A program made the translations under genes and the position numbers. Of a stretch of 64,000 bases of DNA, positions 36,561-50,200 are shown in pieces. The first letter of the stretch is position 1. The number at the start of each line of letters is the position of its first letter. The stretch lies in NCBI GenBank assembly GCA_949752795.1, contig OX457062.1, positions 93,361,777 to 93,425,776 on the forward strand, read 5' to 3'. Under the pieces are notes generated by a model that saw only the letters and a list, made by a program, of their open reading frames with translations, ran no database searches and had not been told where the DNA came from. The DNA comes from Hyperoodon ampullatus. Its lineage: Eukaryota; Chordata; Mammalia; Artiodactyla; Ziphiidae.

Positions 36561-39179
36561 TATTGATAAGCTTTTTTCTAAATAACTGCTTTAAAAATAG
36601 TAGCGATACACATTCTGAATTTTTAAAAATTAACAACTGAAAATAAGCAAAAAACCTATAACCCCATGTAGATGTAGTTTCACTTTTCATTAGCTAAGCT
36701 AAGCATGTAAATAAGTGTTACTAAAAAGCTTTTCTTATCTGAAGCATATTTAGAGCCACAGCCATACCAGGAAGCTTTGGTTGACAGATTTAGAGAGCAG
36801 ATTAAAAGCCTGAGGATGCACTTTATGGTGTATATTTTTTCAGACCATTTTTTCCATACTATGTAGATACATGATTTTTACACAAAGATTAAATTACTTT
36901 TAGATACAGAGCTCTGTAACCTCCCTTTTCACTAAACAGCTCATGAAAAGCTTTCTATATCCATAAACATATACATATACAATGATTTTTAAAGTCTGTA
37001 GAGTATTCCATTAACAAGCTTTTGCAGCTGAACTCATGAATGACAGCAATCTCTCCCATAAAAACACATTAAAGACATTGTCCAAGTCAACATACTTAGG
37101 CTAGACAGTCTCATTCTGTATGGCACTTCTACCTTCACTTATCATAAAGTACATATACCTGCAATTCTATCTCAGTTACCTCCTTGAGCATTATGTAATA
37201 TACCTAAGTGGATGCCTTCTTGGGATGAAAAGTAAGGAAAATTAATTAATTCTAATAACCTTTCAGAACTCTTCTGTAGAATTATAGTTTACTAATTCAC
37301 AAATTGATTCTGAGTATGCCAAGTGCAAAACTTGAGTGTAGCTGATAAGTCCATTATCATAACATACCACACCACCATGATTTCACACCCTACTATGAAC
37401 CACCCTATTTCTCAGTCTCCTTCTCAACTGTATACTAAACTATATCCAAGTGAAATAATGTAGCACATCAACTTTTCTTGGTAGATTTTTTTTTAATTAA
37501 AAAAAATTTTTTTTTTAAATCCAACATTGCCAAATGAAATGTGAATTCAGACTCCTGGTTAGTCCTTGAATTGGGCTATTAGTAGGGCACTGTTACCCTC
37601 TTCACTTATCACAGCACTATGCTTCTCCTTAAAAGTACCACAGGTATTAAAATATCTAATCCAAATTCTTTATTTCATTATATTAGTGGCACCAAAATAC
37701 CTAAAACTGTGACTCTACGTTATCAGTGAGTACAGACCCAGAGCTGTCTGTATTTTCTACTAAAGAACTATGCTGCACACAAGGCACATTTGATGTTGGA
37801 CAAAAGACCAAGTTTTCTCATCTACAACTGCAAATTAGCAAACAGGACTGATTCTCATGCTAGTAGTCTATTCTACGTAGCACTCAAAATTTCTGATCCA
37901 AATGCACTAGCCCAAGAATTTTATTATTTTGATGAGAAAGTATCTGAGAGGAAAAAAATTTAAGAAAATACTGCTATTTAGATGTAAGTACCTCTTTGTG
38001 TGAAAATATTTCTAAGAACTTCTTTCTTAATTCCTGTAGCTTCTAACTGTCCAGAAATGTTGGCTTACACCAATTGTCTATATCCCTACGAAATTAGGCA
38101 TTTTAGAATGCAGAAAAGCACTTTCCACCAACTTCCAGCAATCACAAGAACAACATAAAAACTTTAATATTCACCACACCCCTTACTTCAATAAATTCCA
38201 AGGAGAGTCCGCCCTTATCCCCCTTCCCAACCCCTTCACAAACAAGTCTGCATCCATCCCTACCTCTCTATGTGGCCCAGATTCAATTTGGGAAAATCTC
38301 AAGGCTTTTATGTTGCACTTACTCAAAATTCAGGAGTAGAAACATTTAACTCTTGAATCGATGCTCCCCAAAAGCCGAGTGTCCCCAAACTGAGATTAAC
38401 AATCATTTGAAAGACTAGTAATTTTCCACAACCATCTTCTGAAACAGACAAACTGACACTTATCTCTATTTACAGGACATGAAACTGAGGTGACTTGCTC
38501 AGGTTTCCGTGGCCCAACCAGCATGCTACGTCATACTTTCTGTATCCCTAATCTGTTGAGCCATGTTGTCTTCACTAAAGAAAAAAAAAAAAAAATTCAT
38601 GTCAACAGTATGTAACATCATGTACAAATCATAGAAATACAACTTATTAAAATTTATGAAAATCATTACAGCCAAAAAACCTCTTGTAACCATGTCAAAG
38701 TAACTGAACCACAAAACTAAGCAGCAGTACTGATTGGTCTAGTCACCAAAGGGGGAAAAATATTCTCAACTTCCCTTTCCTGCCAAAAAGCAATAAATAT
38801 TAGTTTCTTGAATGGATTGGTTTTCATCAGGAGAAAATTGTATACACATGCTATCTTTCAGCTGTGAATACACAAGTTTAAGGTCAATCTCTTCTATAAA
38901 CTCAGCTGTTTATAGAACAGATTACCCCATCATCTCTACTTGTGAGTAACTACAGAGGCTATCAAGTTAAAGCAAGGCCTCATTAGGAATGGACTACTAG
39001 TTCATCACCCTGCAGCCTTCTAGAGTTTACAGACCATTCCGGCTCACAGCAAAGAATTGCCAGAATGTAAACATCAACCACACAGAGAGGTTGCCAAAGT
39101 TTACAGGTTATTAAAAAAATTCACTATCCCTTTCCATATTTAGTGCTATAGTAGTATTATTGCCCTATAGTGATACTGC

Positions 39180-39440
39180 CTAGTGGTAATAAGTGCTGGT
39201 TCTAGAACCAAATTGCCGGGATGTAAATCATGACTGACTCCACCACTCCATTTGACTACAGGGAAGTTACTTTGGTTCCTAAGTCTCCACTGCCTCACTT
39301 ATAAAAGGGGTAACAGATAGCCCCTAACTCCTAGCTCATAGGGTTGCTGAATGAATGGAGATAACATGGGTAAAACAGGTTTCATTCAGTGCTTGGCACA
39401 TGGAGAGCACTCACTAAATACTGGCTTACTATTACTCCTA
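39180..39440 (+). mobile_element. MIR SINE with a trinucleotide-rich end
   Basis: AAGTGCTGGTTCTAGAACCA to GTGCTTGGCACATGGAGAGC follows the MIR order. It runs into a short impure CTACTGCTACTGCTACC tract (39431 onward). Confidence 0.6.
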
Positions 39441-39639
39441 CTGCTACTGCTACCACCGTTACTACTCCCATCACCACCCAGTGAGCATGGCAGCATTAAT
39501 GTAGGGCTGGGGACTTATTTACAAATTTTGCTAAACAGATTTGATCTAATATTTTTTGGTCCTGGGCCTATGCTAATTAATGCCAATGAATGATTCAGGC
39601 AGTAAAATGTCTGACATTTATAATGTCACTCCTCCTTAA

Positions 39640-39995
39640 CTAGAAGATCTTCCCTTCTCCACCTGTCTAAATGTTATGCATACTTCAAGGCCCTACTCAG
39701 AATATACTTCGGAGATGAAGCCTTTTCAGATACCTCCTGCCATAATGATCTGTTTCCTTTGAGCTGAGCTCATGGTTAATATTTATTGCCTAAAATATTC
39801 AGTGGGCAATTAATCAATCACATATTGGCATGGCTTCTTTTCATTTTTGTCCCATTATTAACTCATGTATAGTGTTGTGATTTTCTTTGTTTGTTTAATA
39901 TCTTTAGACTGTATAGCTCTTGAGGGTAAGAACCATATCACAATGATTCTTTCTATCATGAACAGGAACTTTGCACATAATTGGCACTCAATAAA
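39640..39995 (+). mobile_element. L2 LINE 3' end
   Basis: CTTGAGGGTAAGAACCATAT and TTGGCACTCAATAAATATGC are typical of L2 3' ends, diverged. Confidence 0.6.
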
Positions 39996-40394
39996 TATGC
40001 TAATCAGTGAGTTTTCTAATCACTTCTGATTGTGCATATCAAATGCATTTTATAAAGTATGAAAAGCAGGTGTATTAATAAACTCAGCTCAGAGTAGTTA
40101 CAAACAAAAATGCATCATAGCCACCACTGAATTACTAATTATGTCTACCTCTCCATGGGGATTCCAAAAGTAAGAGATCACATGATAGGGCAATGAATCA
40201 GTAACAGAGCCAGAAATACTTGCTTCTGAGCACAAGCTAAATTCTTCTGCAAAAACTACAGCCACAGTAGATTTAATACTGAATATATAACTTTGGTATC
40301 TATACTATACTATATGTCTTATATGCAAGAGTTAGTAATTTCTGCCATACTTCAGACCAATAGGCACAGTGTAGTAACTAAAGAGGAATATATG

Positions 40395-41270
40395 CACATT
40401 GCTGGTGAGACTGTAAAATGGTGCAGCTACTGTAGGAAACAGTGTGACAGTGCCTCAAAAGATTAAACATGGATTTACCATATGATCCAGAAATCCCACT
40501 TCTAGGTATATACCAAAAGAACTGAAAGCAGGGACTTGAATAGCTATTTGTACACCAATATTCATAGCAGCATTATTCACAATAGCCAAAGGATGGAAAC
40601 AATCCAAATACCCATAGGCAGATGAATGGATAAGCAAAATGTAGTATGTACATACAATGGAATATTACTCAGCTTTGAAAAGTCAATTCTGACACATGCT
40701 ACAACATGGATGAGCCTTGAAGACATAACACTAAGTGAAGTATGCCAAACACAAAAGGACAAATCCTATGCGATTCCACTTATATGCAGCATCCAGAGTA
40801 GTCACATTCACAGAGACAGAAAGTAGAATGATAGTTGCCAGGGGCTGGGGAGAGTGGGGAATAGGGAGTTATTGATTAATGGGTACAGAGTTTCAGTTTG
40901 GGGACAAAAAGGTCTAGAGATGGACAGTGGTGATGGTGGTACAACAATGTGAATGTACTTAATGCCACTGATCTGTACATTTAAAATTGGTTAAACTGGG
41001 GGCTTCCCTGGTGGCGCAGTGGTTGAGAGTCTGCCTGTCAATGCAGGGGACATGGGCTCGTGCCCCGGTCCGGGAAGATCCCACATGCCGTGGAGAGGCT
41101 GGGCCCGTGAGCCATGGCCGCTGAGCCTGCGCGTCCGGAGCCTGTGCTCCGCAGAGGGAGAGGCCACAACAGTGAGAGGCCCACGTACGGCAAAAAAAAA
41201 AAAAAAATTGGTTAAAATTGTACATGTTATATATATTTTACCACAATAAAAATACTTCAAAAAATAGGGA
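40395..41270 (+). mobile_element. Old L1 3' end, split by a CHR SINE
   Basis: CATTGCTGGTGAGACTGTAA, ACAATGGAATATTACTCAGC and GTGAATGTACTTAATGCCAC give the C-terminal ORF2 and 3'UTR of an old L1. It is interrupted by the SINE at 40996-41203. Antisense to TBCEL. Confidence 0.85.
40996..41203 (+). mobile_element. CHR SINE, short form, nested in L1
   Basis: Full short form with A tail and the exact TSD AAAATTGGTTAAA (40983-40995 and 41204-41216). It inserted into the older L1 3'UTR. Antisense to TBCEL. Confidence 0.95.
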
Positions 41271-41953
41271 ATAAATAAAATATGTTATACTAAAAAAAAA
41301 AAAGATAAATACAGGTCAAGTCCAAAATGTCTGATTCTTACTCCCTCAGCACAGTTACCAAATTAATGCCAACAATTCACTTAAGGATCTTAAACAGTAA
41401 GTGAGGGATAAATTAGCCAAGTCTCAATAAATGCATTTTGTAGGAGATATGATTTATAATGTATAAATCTTACATTTTTTTTGGATTCCTTTACTGGTGT
41501 TCACATGGAAAAATGTCACTAATGGATGAGGGATTAATAGAGTTAACATTTAAACTACGATCTCCAAAGGGACTTGCCTTTATAAAATGTATGCCTTAAG
41601 TTACTAATAGTACCTATGAGAAAATATGATCCTCATATAAGTCACAACAATAAGGGTTTAATAATCTAGACCCGTTTCCAACATTTTAAGAATCATGATT
41701 CTTTCCTAAAATTCTTTTTTCATTTACCTATAACTAAATAACAATACCATGTTATAAATATAATAAAAATATTCTCAAAAATGAACTACCTTCATTGAGA
41801 TAATGGCACCCATCAACCAGAACTTAGTATTTGAGAGATTCATTGCATTAAATCATTATTTTAAAATAAAATGTTATAAATATATGTCTAAGCATAAGAG
41901 GGAAGGGAGAGTGCTAAAGTTCCTGAAAAACTGCCTCCCCAGACTTCATAATA

Positions 41954-42979
41954 CAGTTGAGCCTCATTATTAGCAAATTCTTTATTTGCAAATTCACCTA
42001 CTCGAATTAATTTGTAACCCCAAAATCAATACTTGCAACATTTTCACAGTCATTTGCAGATACTTGCAGAGTAAGAAAAAATGTGAGTCACCTGACAGAC
42101 GTGTACATTTCCAGCTGAGACAGAACAAGGTGTCGCTCTGCCTTCTTGTTTCAGCTCTCATACTGTAAACAAGTGTCCTTTTCACAGTCTATTCAGTGCC
42201 AGGTTTTTCATATTTTTGTGCTTTTTTGTTGATTTTACTATTGAAAAAGGCCCCTCAGTGCAATGCTGTGTCCCTAAGCACAGGAAGGTTGTGATGTGCC
42301 TTATGGAGAAAATAGGTGTTAGATGAGATTTATTCTATCTAACTATAGTGCTGTTCACTATGAATCCAAAGTTAATGAGTCAACAATATATATTGAATAA
42401 GGTGTCTTTAAACAGAAACACATATAAAACAAAGTCAGTGTATATATGTCCATGCCACTCTCTCACTTCGTCCCAGCTTACACTTCCCCCTCCCCATGTC
42501 CTCAAGTCCATTCTCCAGGTCTGCATCTTTATTCCTGTCCTGCCCCTAGGTTCTTCAGAATCATTTTACATATATACACTACCAAATGTAAAATAGCTAG
42601 CTAGTGGGAAGCAGCCGCATAGCACAGGGAGGAGATCAGCTCAGTGCTTTGTGTCCACCTAGAGGGGTAGGATAGGGAGGGTGGGAGGGAGACGCAAGAG
42701 GGAGGAGATATGGGGATGTATGTATACGTATAGCTGATTCACTTTGTTATACAGCAGAAACTAACACACCACTGTAAAGCAATTATACTCCAATAAAGAT
42801 TTTTTTTTTAAAAAAAAACAAAAAACAAAGTCAGGTATTGATCACTTGACGAAAATGTTGTGTGCAAAGGCTGGCAGGACCCTAACCCTACATTTCCCCT
42901 GGGAGCAATGGTTCCATATTCACTAATTTGGTGTTCACGGCAACTTTACATAAGTACCATGAATAACAAGAATCAACTG
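41954..42979. mobile_element. Tigger-type DNA transposon (TcMar) with L1 nested inside
   Basis: The termini CAGTTGAGCCTCATTATT and AATAACAAGAATCAACTG are inverted repeats, flanked by TA on each side (41952-41953, 42980-42981). Interior phrases (CTAAGCACAGGAAGGTTGTG, GCCTTATGGAGAAAAT) recall the decayed Tigger transposase gene. Without the nested L1 it is about 630 bp, an internally deleted copy. Confidence 0.82.
42439..42821 (+). mobile_element. Cetartiodactyl L1 3' end nested in Tigger element
   Basis: The 3'UTR with AGCCGCATAGCACAGGGAGG and AACTAACACACCACTGTAAA ends in an A-rich tail. The exact TSD AAAACAAAGTCAG is at 42426-42438 and 42822-42834. Antisense to TBCEL. Confidence 0.92.
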
Positions 42980-42994
42980 TACTTTGTAAAGAAA

Positions 42995-44225
42995 ACTCTG
43001 GAGGAAAAAAAATAGATCAGTGGAATTGAAAAGAGAGCCCAGAAACAGGCCTATGTAAATGTAGCTGCAAGCATCATAGACATCAGTAAGAAAAGGTTAA
43101 ACTACACAAGAACTGTCCCAGGACAAGTGAACATAAATCTGGGAAAAATGAAAGGGAATCCTCATCTCACAACACAGAAAAATTCAATCCAGCTAAAATG
43201 TGGAAAGCAAACTTTATTCCTATGAGAAGAAAATAGTTACTTTTTTAAAATAGGAAAAGAGCTCTAAGATCTTGATTTAGGGAACTATTTCATAAGCAAA
43301 ATGCAAAAAGGAACCATAAAGGAGAAGTCAAATGAAAAACTTTTGATCATCAAAAGACTTTAAACACAGAAAAAGACAAGCCAAAAACTGGAAGATACTT
43401 GCAACACATGTAACTAACATGGGGAACTCCTAAAACCAATAAGAAAAAGGCAAACAACTCAATAGAAAAATGGAAAAGACATGAACAAGTATTTAACAGA
43501 AGATAAAATTCAAAAGACTGATAAATATATGTAAAAGATGTTCAAGTTCAATAATATTCAGAAACAGAAATTAAAATCTCAACAAACTACTATTTTATAT
43601 AAATTAGCAAAACTTAAAAATTCTGACAATACCAAGTGCTAGAGAAAATGTGGAAGAATAGTAACTCTTCTATTGCTAGTGAGAGTACAAATACCTTGGA
43701 AAACCATTCATCACTGTCTAGTGAAGTTGAAGATGCACATTCCCTGTGACCCAGAAATTCTCCTTCTCAATGTAAACTCTACAGGAACTTGTAATGTGCA
43801 CCACGAGAAAAGTACAAGAATGTCCACAGCAACGGTATTGTTTGAAATTACAAAAATCCTGACAAAAAAATGCCCTTACGTGCAAGAATAGGCAATTGGA
43901 TACATTGCATTATATTCATAAAATGAAATGTTTCCACAGCAACAACACATAATACTTGATCATTTGCTATGACTGCTTCCTTATCAACGTGAATGACTTT
44001 TAAAAACATCGTTAAATGGATAAAATAATCACAAGAATATATACAGCACAATCCCACTTAAACAAAATCAAAAAAATAGAAAAATAATCATCGTACTGTT
44101 TAGCGTTACATATATAGGTGATAATTGTAAAGAAAAGTCAGAGGATAATAAACACGAAATTCAGAACGGTGGTACCCTTGGAGGGTGGGGGTGTATCATC
44201 GGGGAGAGGCACACAGGAGGCAAAA
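42995..44225 (+). mobile_element. Old L1 fragment (ORF2 C-terminus and 3'UTR)
   Basis: Diverged L1 phrases run in order: AATAGATCAGTGGAATTGAA, TGATCATCAAAAGACTTTAA, CAATAGAAAAATGGAAAAGA and GTACCCTTGGAGGGTGGGGG. No TSD was identified. Antisense to TBCEL. Confidence 0.75.
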
Positions 44226-44239
44226 GCAGAATTCTTAAT

Positions 44240-45045
44240 TCCCTCCTCAAACCTGCTTCCTCCTCCACCAAGTCCCCAGCTCCAGAGTTACATGTGATTT
44301 TTCTCTTCCTCTCACATCCCCGTAATTAACCAACCTCTAAAACACCCCAACTCTGCCCAATTCTTGCCATTTCCTCTACTTTTCTCTGGGTTAAGCCTCC
44401 ACGAACCTCTCACTAGGGCTGTTGCAATAGCTTCCTCCCGGGTCACTCATGACCGTATAATTCATTCTCCAAGATCATCTAAGTGATCATTTCAAAATCT
44501 AAGTCAAATCATGTCCTTTAAACTGTCCAAAAGCTTCCCTTCACACTCAGAATAAAATCCAAATCTTTATCATAGTCTTCAGGGCTTCATTTTATCTGTT
44601 CTGTGCTTACTTCTCTGACCTTACCTCCTCCCACCCTTTTCTTAGCCCACTAGGTTTCAGCCAGCATGGCTTTCTACTTCTCAAACCTGCCAAGCTGATT
44701 CCCCCTCTTAAGGCTTTTACAGGAATGCCCTTTTCCTGGTTCTTGGCTTAGCTGGCTTCATCTCAGCATTTAAGCCTCAAATAAATGTAAGCACAAATGT
44801 TACCTTCTCAATGAAGCCGCCTCCAACCAGCCCATTAAAAATGGCACCACTGCCACCAGCAATCACTTATCACTTCATCCTCTTTCATTCTTGACAGCAC
44901 TTATCCCGATCTATTAGTTTAGTGATAAACTCCACCCAGAACCAAAGTCCCACAAAGGCAGGGATCTGTCAGTCCAGTTCAGTGTGGTACGGAGCAGTGT
45001 CAGGCGCATGGCAACAAATATGTGTTGGATGAACAAAAAAGTGAA
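44240..45045 (+). mobile_element. L2 LINE 3' region
   Basis: CAGGGCTTCATTTTATCTGT, AATGAAGCCGCCTCCAACCA, CAAAGGCAGGGATCTGTCAG and TGTGTTGGATGAACAAA occur in L2 order over about 800 bp. Confidence 0.65.
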
Positions 45046-45284
45046 TTTTTACTTTGAATAAATATGAAGTAGTATTTTCTGACAGTGACATGAAAATCAC
45101 AAAAACCAGTGAGAGGTATTACAGATGGAAAGAAACTTTGAAAATCACTGGAAAAGCATTCATCTAAGAGGAATTTTAGTTGAAGCCTTTTCTCAACAGT
45201 ACTAGTAATAGATCACACTCCTAAGGACCATTAACGAATGATTAGTGAAAGTTTCACATAGCCAGAGTCCTGAGTTATGGAGGC

Positions 45285-45515
45285 GTGGCATCTGTTTAAC
45301 TCTCCTAATTCGACCTGAGTTCAGTTATGAATCTGCACTGAAATTTGAGCAAGTTATTTACCTCTCTAGGCCTGCTCTCTCATTTGTAAAATGAAACTAT
45401 TAATAGCTATTTCATAGAGTCATTGTGAAGTTTAAATGAAAAAAAAAAAGTTTTTAAAGCATCTAGCTGCACCTGGCCTAGCAAGTGGTCAATAAATTGT
45501 AGTTATTATTATGAA
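45285..45515 (+). mobile_element. MIR SINE
   Basis: TTGAGCAAGTTATTTACCTC, then CTCTCATTTGTAAAATGAAA and GTCAATAAATTGTAGTTATT, in MIR order. Confidence 0.65.
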
Positions 45516-46214
45516 AACTGAGTAGGAAAGTCCAGAAAAATGGGAGAGCTTATGAGTCAAATAACCCCCAGGCACCTTCTGCTTCTAGCAGAGGTAGACT
45601 AATTATATACAATGTACTGGGACCACAGGCCAGGACTAAATCCTTTTCCCTCCAAAAAGAAGACCAACGTACACAAGGGTAATACGTAAGTATGGACAAA
45701 GCAGTTTGAGAACACCAAGGGAGTGACTCTCTTCAAGAAGGTCAGCCACACATAAACCTGAGTCTTAAAAGAGGTCGCAGGAATTCCTAGATGAAAAATA
45801 AGGGGGAAAGGCACAAATAAGTGAAAGTGAGAAATGCAGTGGGGCTGGTGTGGAGTGTGAGGGAGAAGGGCTGGAAGCTGAAGATGGGCCTGCAGGACCA
45901 GAGGGCAAGAGGCTAAGGTCCTCTGTTTACAAGTCTGCATTTTATCCTTCAGGGAGATGAAGGGGGGTGGGGGAAAGTCTAACATGTTAATTTGGTACCA
46001 ATCCTTCAAAAGAAGGCAAAACACATCTTTATGAATTTAAACCTAAACACCATATAGGTCCACCAACTGTTATGTCTAAAATGGAAAATAAATGTTAAGC
46101 CTAAATTCTTGAAAACACGAGCAAGTTGCTTAACAATGACTGACACAATCTATTCTCAAGTTTCATTACTTCGATGAGGCTCGTTATCATGAGCATCATG
46201 ACAAAAGCAGATAA

Positions 46215-46430
46215 TATCTATTGAGTTCACTATTTACCTTGTAGTATGTTGTTTTTTATGTGATATCATTCAATTCTCACAACACCTTTATAAAAGGTAC
46301 TATTATTAACCCCATTTTACACATCGGAAAACTAAAGCAAAGAGAGGCTAGTCAGATGGCTAGTGAGTGAAAGAAGATTCAAATCTAGGCTGCCAGACTC
46401 CAAAGCCCTCAAATTAAACCAATATGCTGA
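46215..46430. mobile_element. MIR-like fragment
   Basis: CCCCATTTTACACATCGGAA, then ATGGCTAGTGAGTGAAAGAA, follows a diverged MIR-type pattern. Confidence 0.55.
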
Positions 46431-46507
46431 ACTGAAACTGCTCAGTTCATTTACATCATTTGCTAAAAAATTGTATGTGTACCTACTGTATTTTAAAGCA
46501 TCATGCT

Positions 46508-46655
46508 AGGTCAGCAATTCTCAAGTTTTACTGTACATTAGAATCACCTGGGCAGATTCCTAGATTCTGATTCAGTAAGTCTAGAGCAGAATTTCCAGAG
46601 ATCTGCAATTTTAACCATTAGTTCAATCAATTCTGATTCACTTGGTCCATGAATT
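46508..46655. mobile_element. MER5-type hAT DNA transposon
   Basis: CAGCAATTCTCAAGTTTTAC, TAGAATCACCTGGGCAGATT and TCTGATTCAGTAAGTCTAGA follow the MER5A consensus as I recall it. A small related scrap lies near 23.02 kb (ACTGAATCAGAAGCTTCACA). Confidence 0.75.
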
Positions 46656-47006
46656 ATCCTGTGATAAAACATGTACTAGGTGTCCTAGAGATCTGAGTAT
46701 ATTTGAGCCTCTGTCTCCATGAGTCTACAATCTAAAAGAGACAGAAACAAGATACACAAACAGTAAATACAAAGCAGTACAGGAAAAGTAGTATAAACAA
46801 AACGGCAAGAGAGACTTCAAGGAAGAAGGATCATCTGTAATGAAATGAAGATGAGTAGGATTTCATGAAGAAAGGGAACATGTTTCCTACAGACTTTCAG
46901 GAATAATGTTACATACAAAGGAAGGTACGACGAGTAGACAGCTTGGCAGGAACAGAGGATCTGCGTTTAGGAATGGAAAAATAATGTCAGTAAAAAGTAG
47001 AGGCTG

Positions 47007-47221
47007 CGGGCTTCCCTGGTGGTGCAGTGGTTGAGAGTCCACCTGCCGATGCAGGAGACACGGATTCGTGCCCCGGTCCGGGAAGATCCCACATGCCGCG
47101 GAGCGGCTGGGCCCGTGAGCCATGGCCGCTGAGCCTGCGCGTCCGGAGCCTGTGCTCCGCAATGGGAGAGGCCACAACAGTGAGAGGCCCGCGTACCGCA
47201 AAAAAAAAAAAAAAAAAAAAA
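47007..47221 (+). mobile_element. CHR SINE, short form
   Basis: Full short form with more than 25 A residues. The TSD AAAAAGTAGAGGCTG is at 46992-47006 and 47222-47236. Antisense to TBCEL. Confidence 0.95.
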
Positions 47222-50200
47222 AAAAAGTAGAGGCTGTAGAATGCCCTCAATGTCAAACTAAACACTATGGGCTTTATTCAGTGCTGGCACTGGGAAACTG
47301 CTAATGGTTTTTGAGGAGGGAAATTATAAATTACAGCTATATTCTTTGGAAGAGTACTCTGATGAAGCTATGCAAGATCAAGCAGATCGAGAACGGGAAT
47401 AGTTAGGCTGTTAGCATTCCAATCCCAAAGAAATAAAAGCTAGAACACAGTAGTGGCAAAGAAAAAGGGAAGAACGGAACCTCTTAACAAGGAACTGCAT
47501 GCAGGGCAAAGGCAACAATCACAGCTAAATGATTTCTTCACCTCTTAAGTCCAAATTGTATTACTATCATTTCATATGACTCTTTACAACTTTTTCTATA
47601 CAGCCAACTAGGCCCAAAATATACAGAGTTCACTTATTTAAAACACAGCCCATGACTAAGATGTCAGCTAAAAGGTCTCTGAGCAGCCAAAATACATGTC
47701 ACATAGTTGATACACTAAAAAGAAAAGTATTTATATATATATTATATCTAACATATATTATATATAAATGAAAGAACATTATTCAGAGCTATATAATCTC
47801 ATTCTACGCAAAGTTCTAACAAAGGTAAGCATCTAATTTCCAAACCCACAGCAGTTTGGAGGCAAATATTAGAAGGGGAAAAGAGCCTGCTATAAGTGGA
47901 AATACTTAAGAGTCTGAGGTTCAAGAGAAGAAATGAAAACTATAAAAAAGCACACACAATCACTCAGGGTAAATTCTCCACAACTGTTTATTGACAGGTA
48001 CACATGATTCCCAGAAAAATGAAATTAATGAGAATCTTCCTTAATGTCCCAAACACCTACCACAAAAAGAAAACTTTTAAACATTCTTTAAAGCTAAATA
48101 TTTTAAAACAAATATTTACCTGATTGGAGGGTAATTTTTAAAGGATGGCTGATACATGCCAGCATAGCCCCTCTCATCAGTAACCAAGACATAGTCAATA
48201 GTTAAAGGTAAGAAAGATATATTTTATAACACACAAAGTTTGAAGATAATAAGAGTGCTTTCATAAGGCATCTAATCAAGAATGTGGCCCCACTGGTAAA
48301 CTTTAATTTGGGCAATACTTTCCTGATGGCTGTGCCTTTGAATTCCATGTTCCAAATAATACAAAGGCATCCTCAACAAAAATTAAAACTATTAAACTGG
48401 TCTTAAATACACCCTATAAATGTACCTACTGAAATCAGGCAACATCATTTGACACTCAACGCCCTGTAACAATAGGCTGTGTGACAACTTTTAAAAGGAC
48501 TTTAAACATGGCAACACATGAAGGCCTCTCACTTTGTTCACCAACACTCATTAAAATTTATTATAATACTACTCATACAAGGACCTCACCTATTTTATAA
48601 ACAGATGAAAACGCCATTTTTATGGGGGGAATTAAGATGTTAACTGACTCAAAGTTATACTTAAGCTTATGATTAAGTTACTAAAGCCATGAACCTGCAC
48701 CTTTAATCACGCAGAAAAAGTATACCATACATTAATTATTGGAGTAAGGAGGTAGGGGTTTCAGCTTGAGATTTTTTAAACAGCAGAAAAGCAAAATTAG
48801 TGTATTAACACTGTAAGATTAAAATAAAATTACCTTAAAGATGCTGTAGGGATGAATCAACTATATGGAACTAGGCCTCTCATATTTCTCAGACCCAGCA
48901 AAGGATAGAGAAAATTAAAGCACACACTTATTTCAAAAATTTCACAAATGATCAGGCAACATTAAGCTATCAAAGATTAAGATTATGGTACAATTTGCTA
49001 CACCTTATAAATACGTAAACAAATGAAGCAGTCAACCGCACCAGGTGGGCTCCACTCTACCTCCCCACCTCCCCATCCATCTCCTTATAATCATCCTTGT
49101 TCTCTAGAAACATACATGAAGACACTAATTGAAGCCAAAGAAATGTGCCTTGGCGAGAGTGTCTGTCAAACTGCAACTTGTGACCCATATATCAAGTTAG
49201 TGGATTTAGTCAGCATTTTTTAATGGAAAAGAATGAAATATAATAGAAATTATCAGTATGCATCATTAGTGACAAGGGTAAATACTGCTTTGTGAAACTT
49301 TTCATTCCTATGTCGATATGTACTAGATCATGATGTAAAATGTACTTCTAACTATGGAGCAAAAAGTTTGAAAGCTCCTACCCTAGAGCTTTAGGTCAAA
49401 TGCCTCAGGACTCAAAGGCTGAATGTCTTCATTAGTCCTCCGAACCTACACATAATCTCTAAGCTCAAGATGGACTCGTGGAAACCAATTTAAGAGCTCC
49501 AGGGCAGCATAAGAAGAATGGGGACACGCCTCAACTAAACCTGTATCTGGACCTGAAAGAACTGCTGGCTTCCCCAAACAACGGACCTAGGCGGTGCCTA
49601 CAAGCTTCTGGTAGCTTAGCAACCTTCAGAGTAGAGCTCCTCCTCCTTCCACTGACTATAAACAGTTCTAGTCTTCCAACCAACTTTCCTGAACTACAAC
49701 TTCTAGAATCACTGGACCCCAAGAGAAGACAGTATTAAACCTCCTTCTCGCTTCACCAATTCTCAGTATGTCTTCCTAGAAGAGGACCTTGAACTCTGTA
49801 CTCCCCATTCCCAGCGGAGAATGAAGCTCCTCACAGAATCTTACCCTCCCCCTTTCCCAGATCCCAGGACGGGGTACCCTCCTCCCAGGCCCCAGCCTTC
49901 TCCAATAGCCTCACTGTCAGTTAATTGTCTTAGGGGCAAAATGATTCTCCCAAAAGTCCTTATTAAACTACCGCATCCTTCTACCAGCCCCCGGAAGGAG
50001 CAGGCCTAGAGTCCCAAGAGCCTGGGAACACCAGTCCGCTCCTTGCCCCACCAAACCTCCCTCGGGAAACGTCCTTTATTTTATTTTTGATTTTTTTTTT
50101 ATTCAGTGGTTCAGAGGCAAGTTTCCTATTTCCCCAGCAGCCCCAGAGTCGTCTCCATCTCCTACCAGCCAGGGGGCATCTCCTCGTCCCCCACGCCCCC

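Noticed and set aside
45599..46024. Minus-strand 141-codon frame
   Set aside because: It is Pro/Leu/Phe-rich, overlaps ancient LINE-like sequence and shows no known domain or splice signals.
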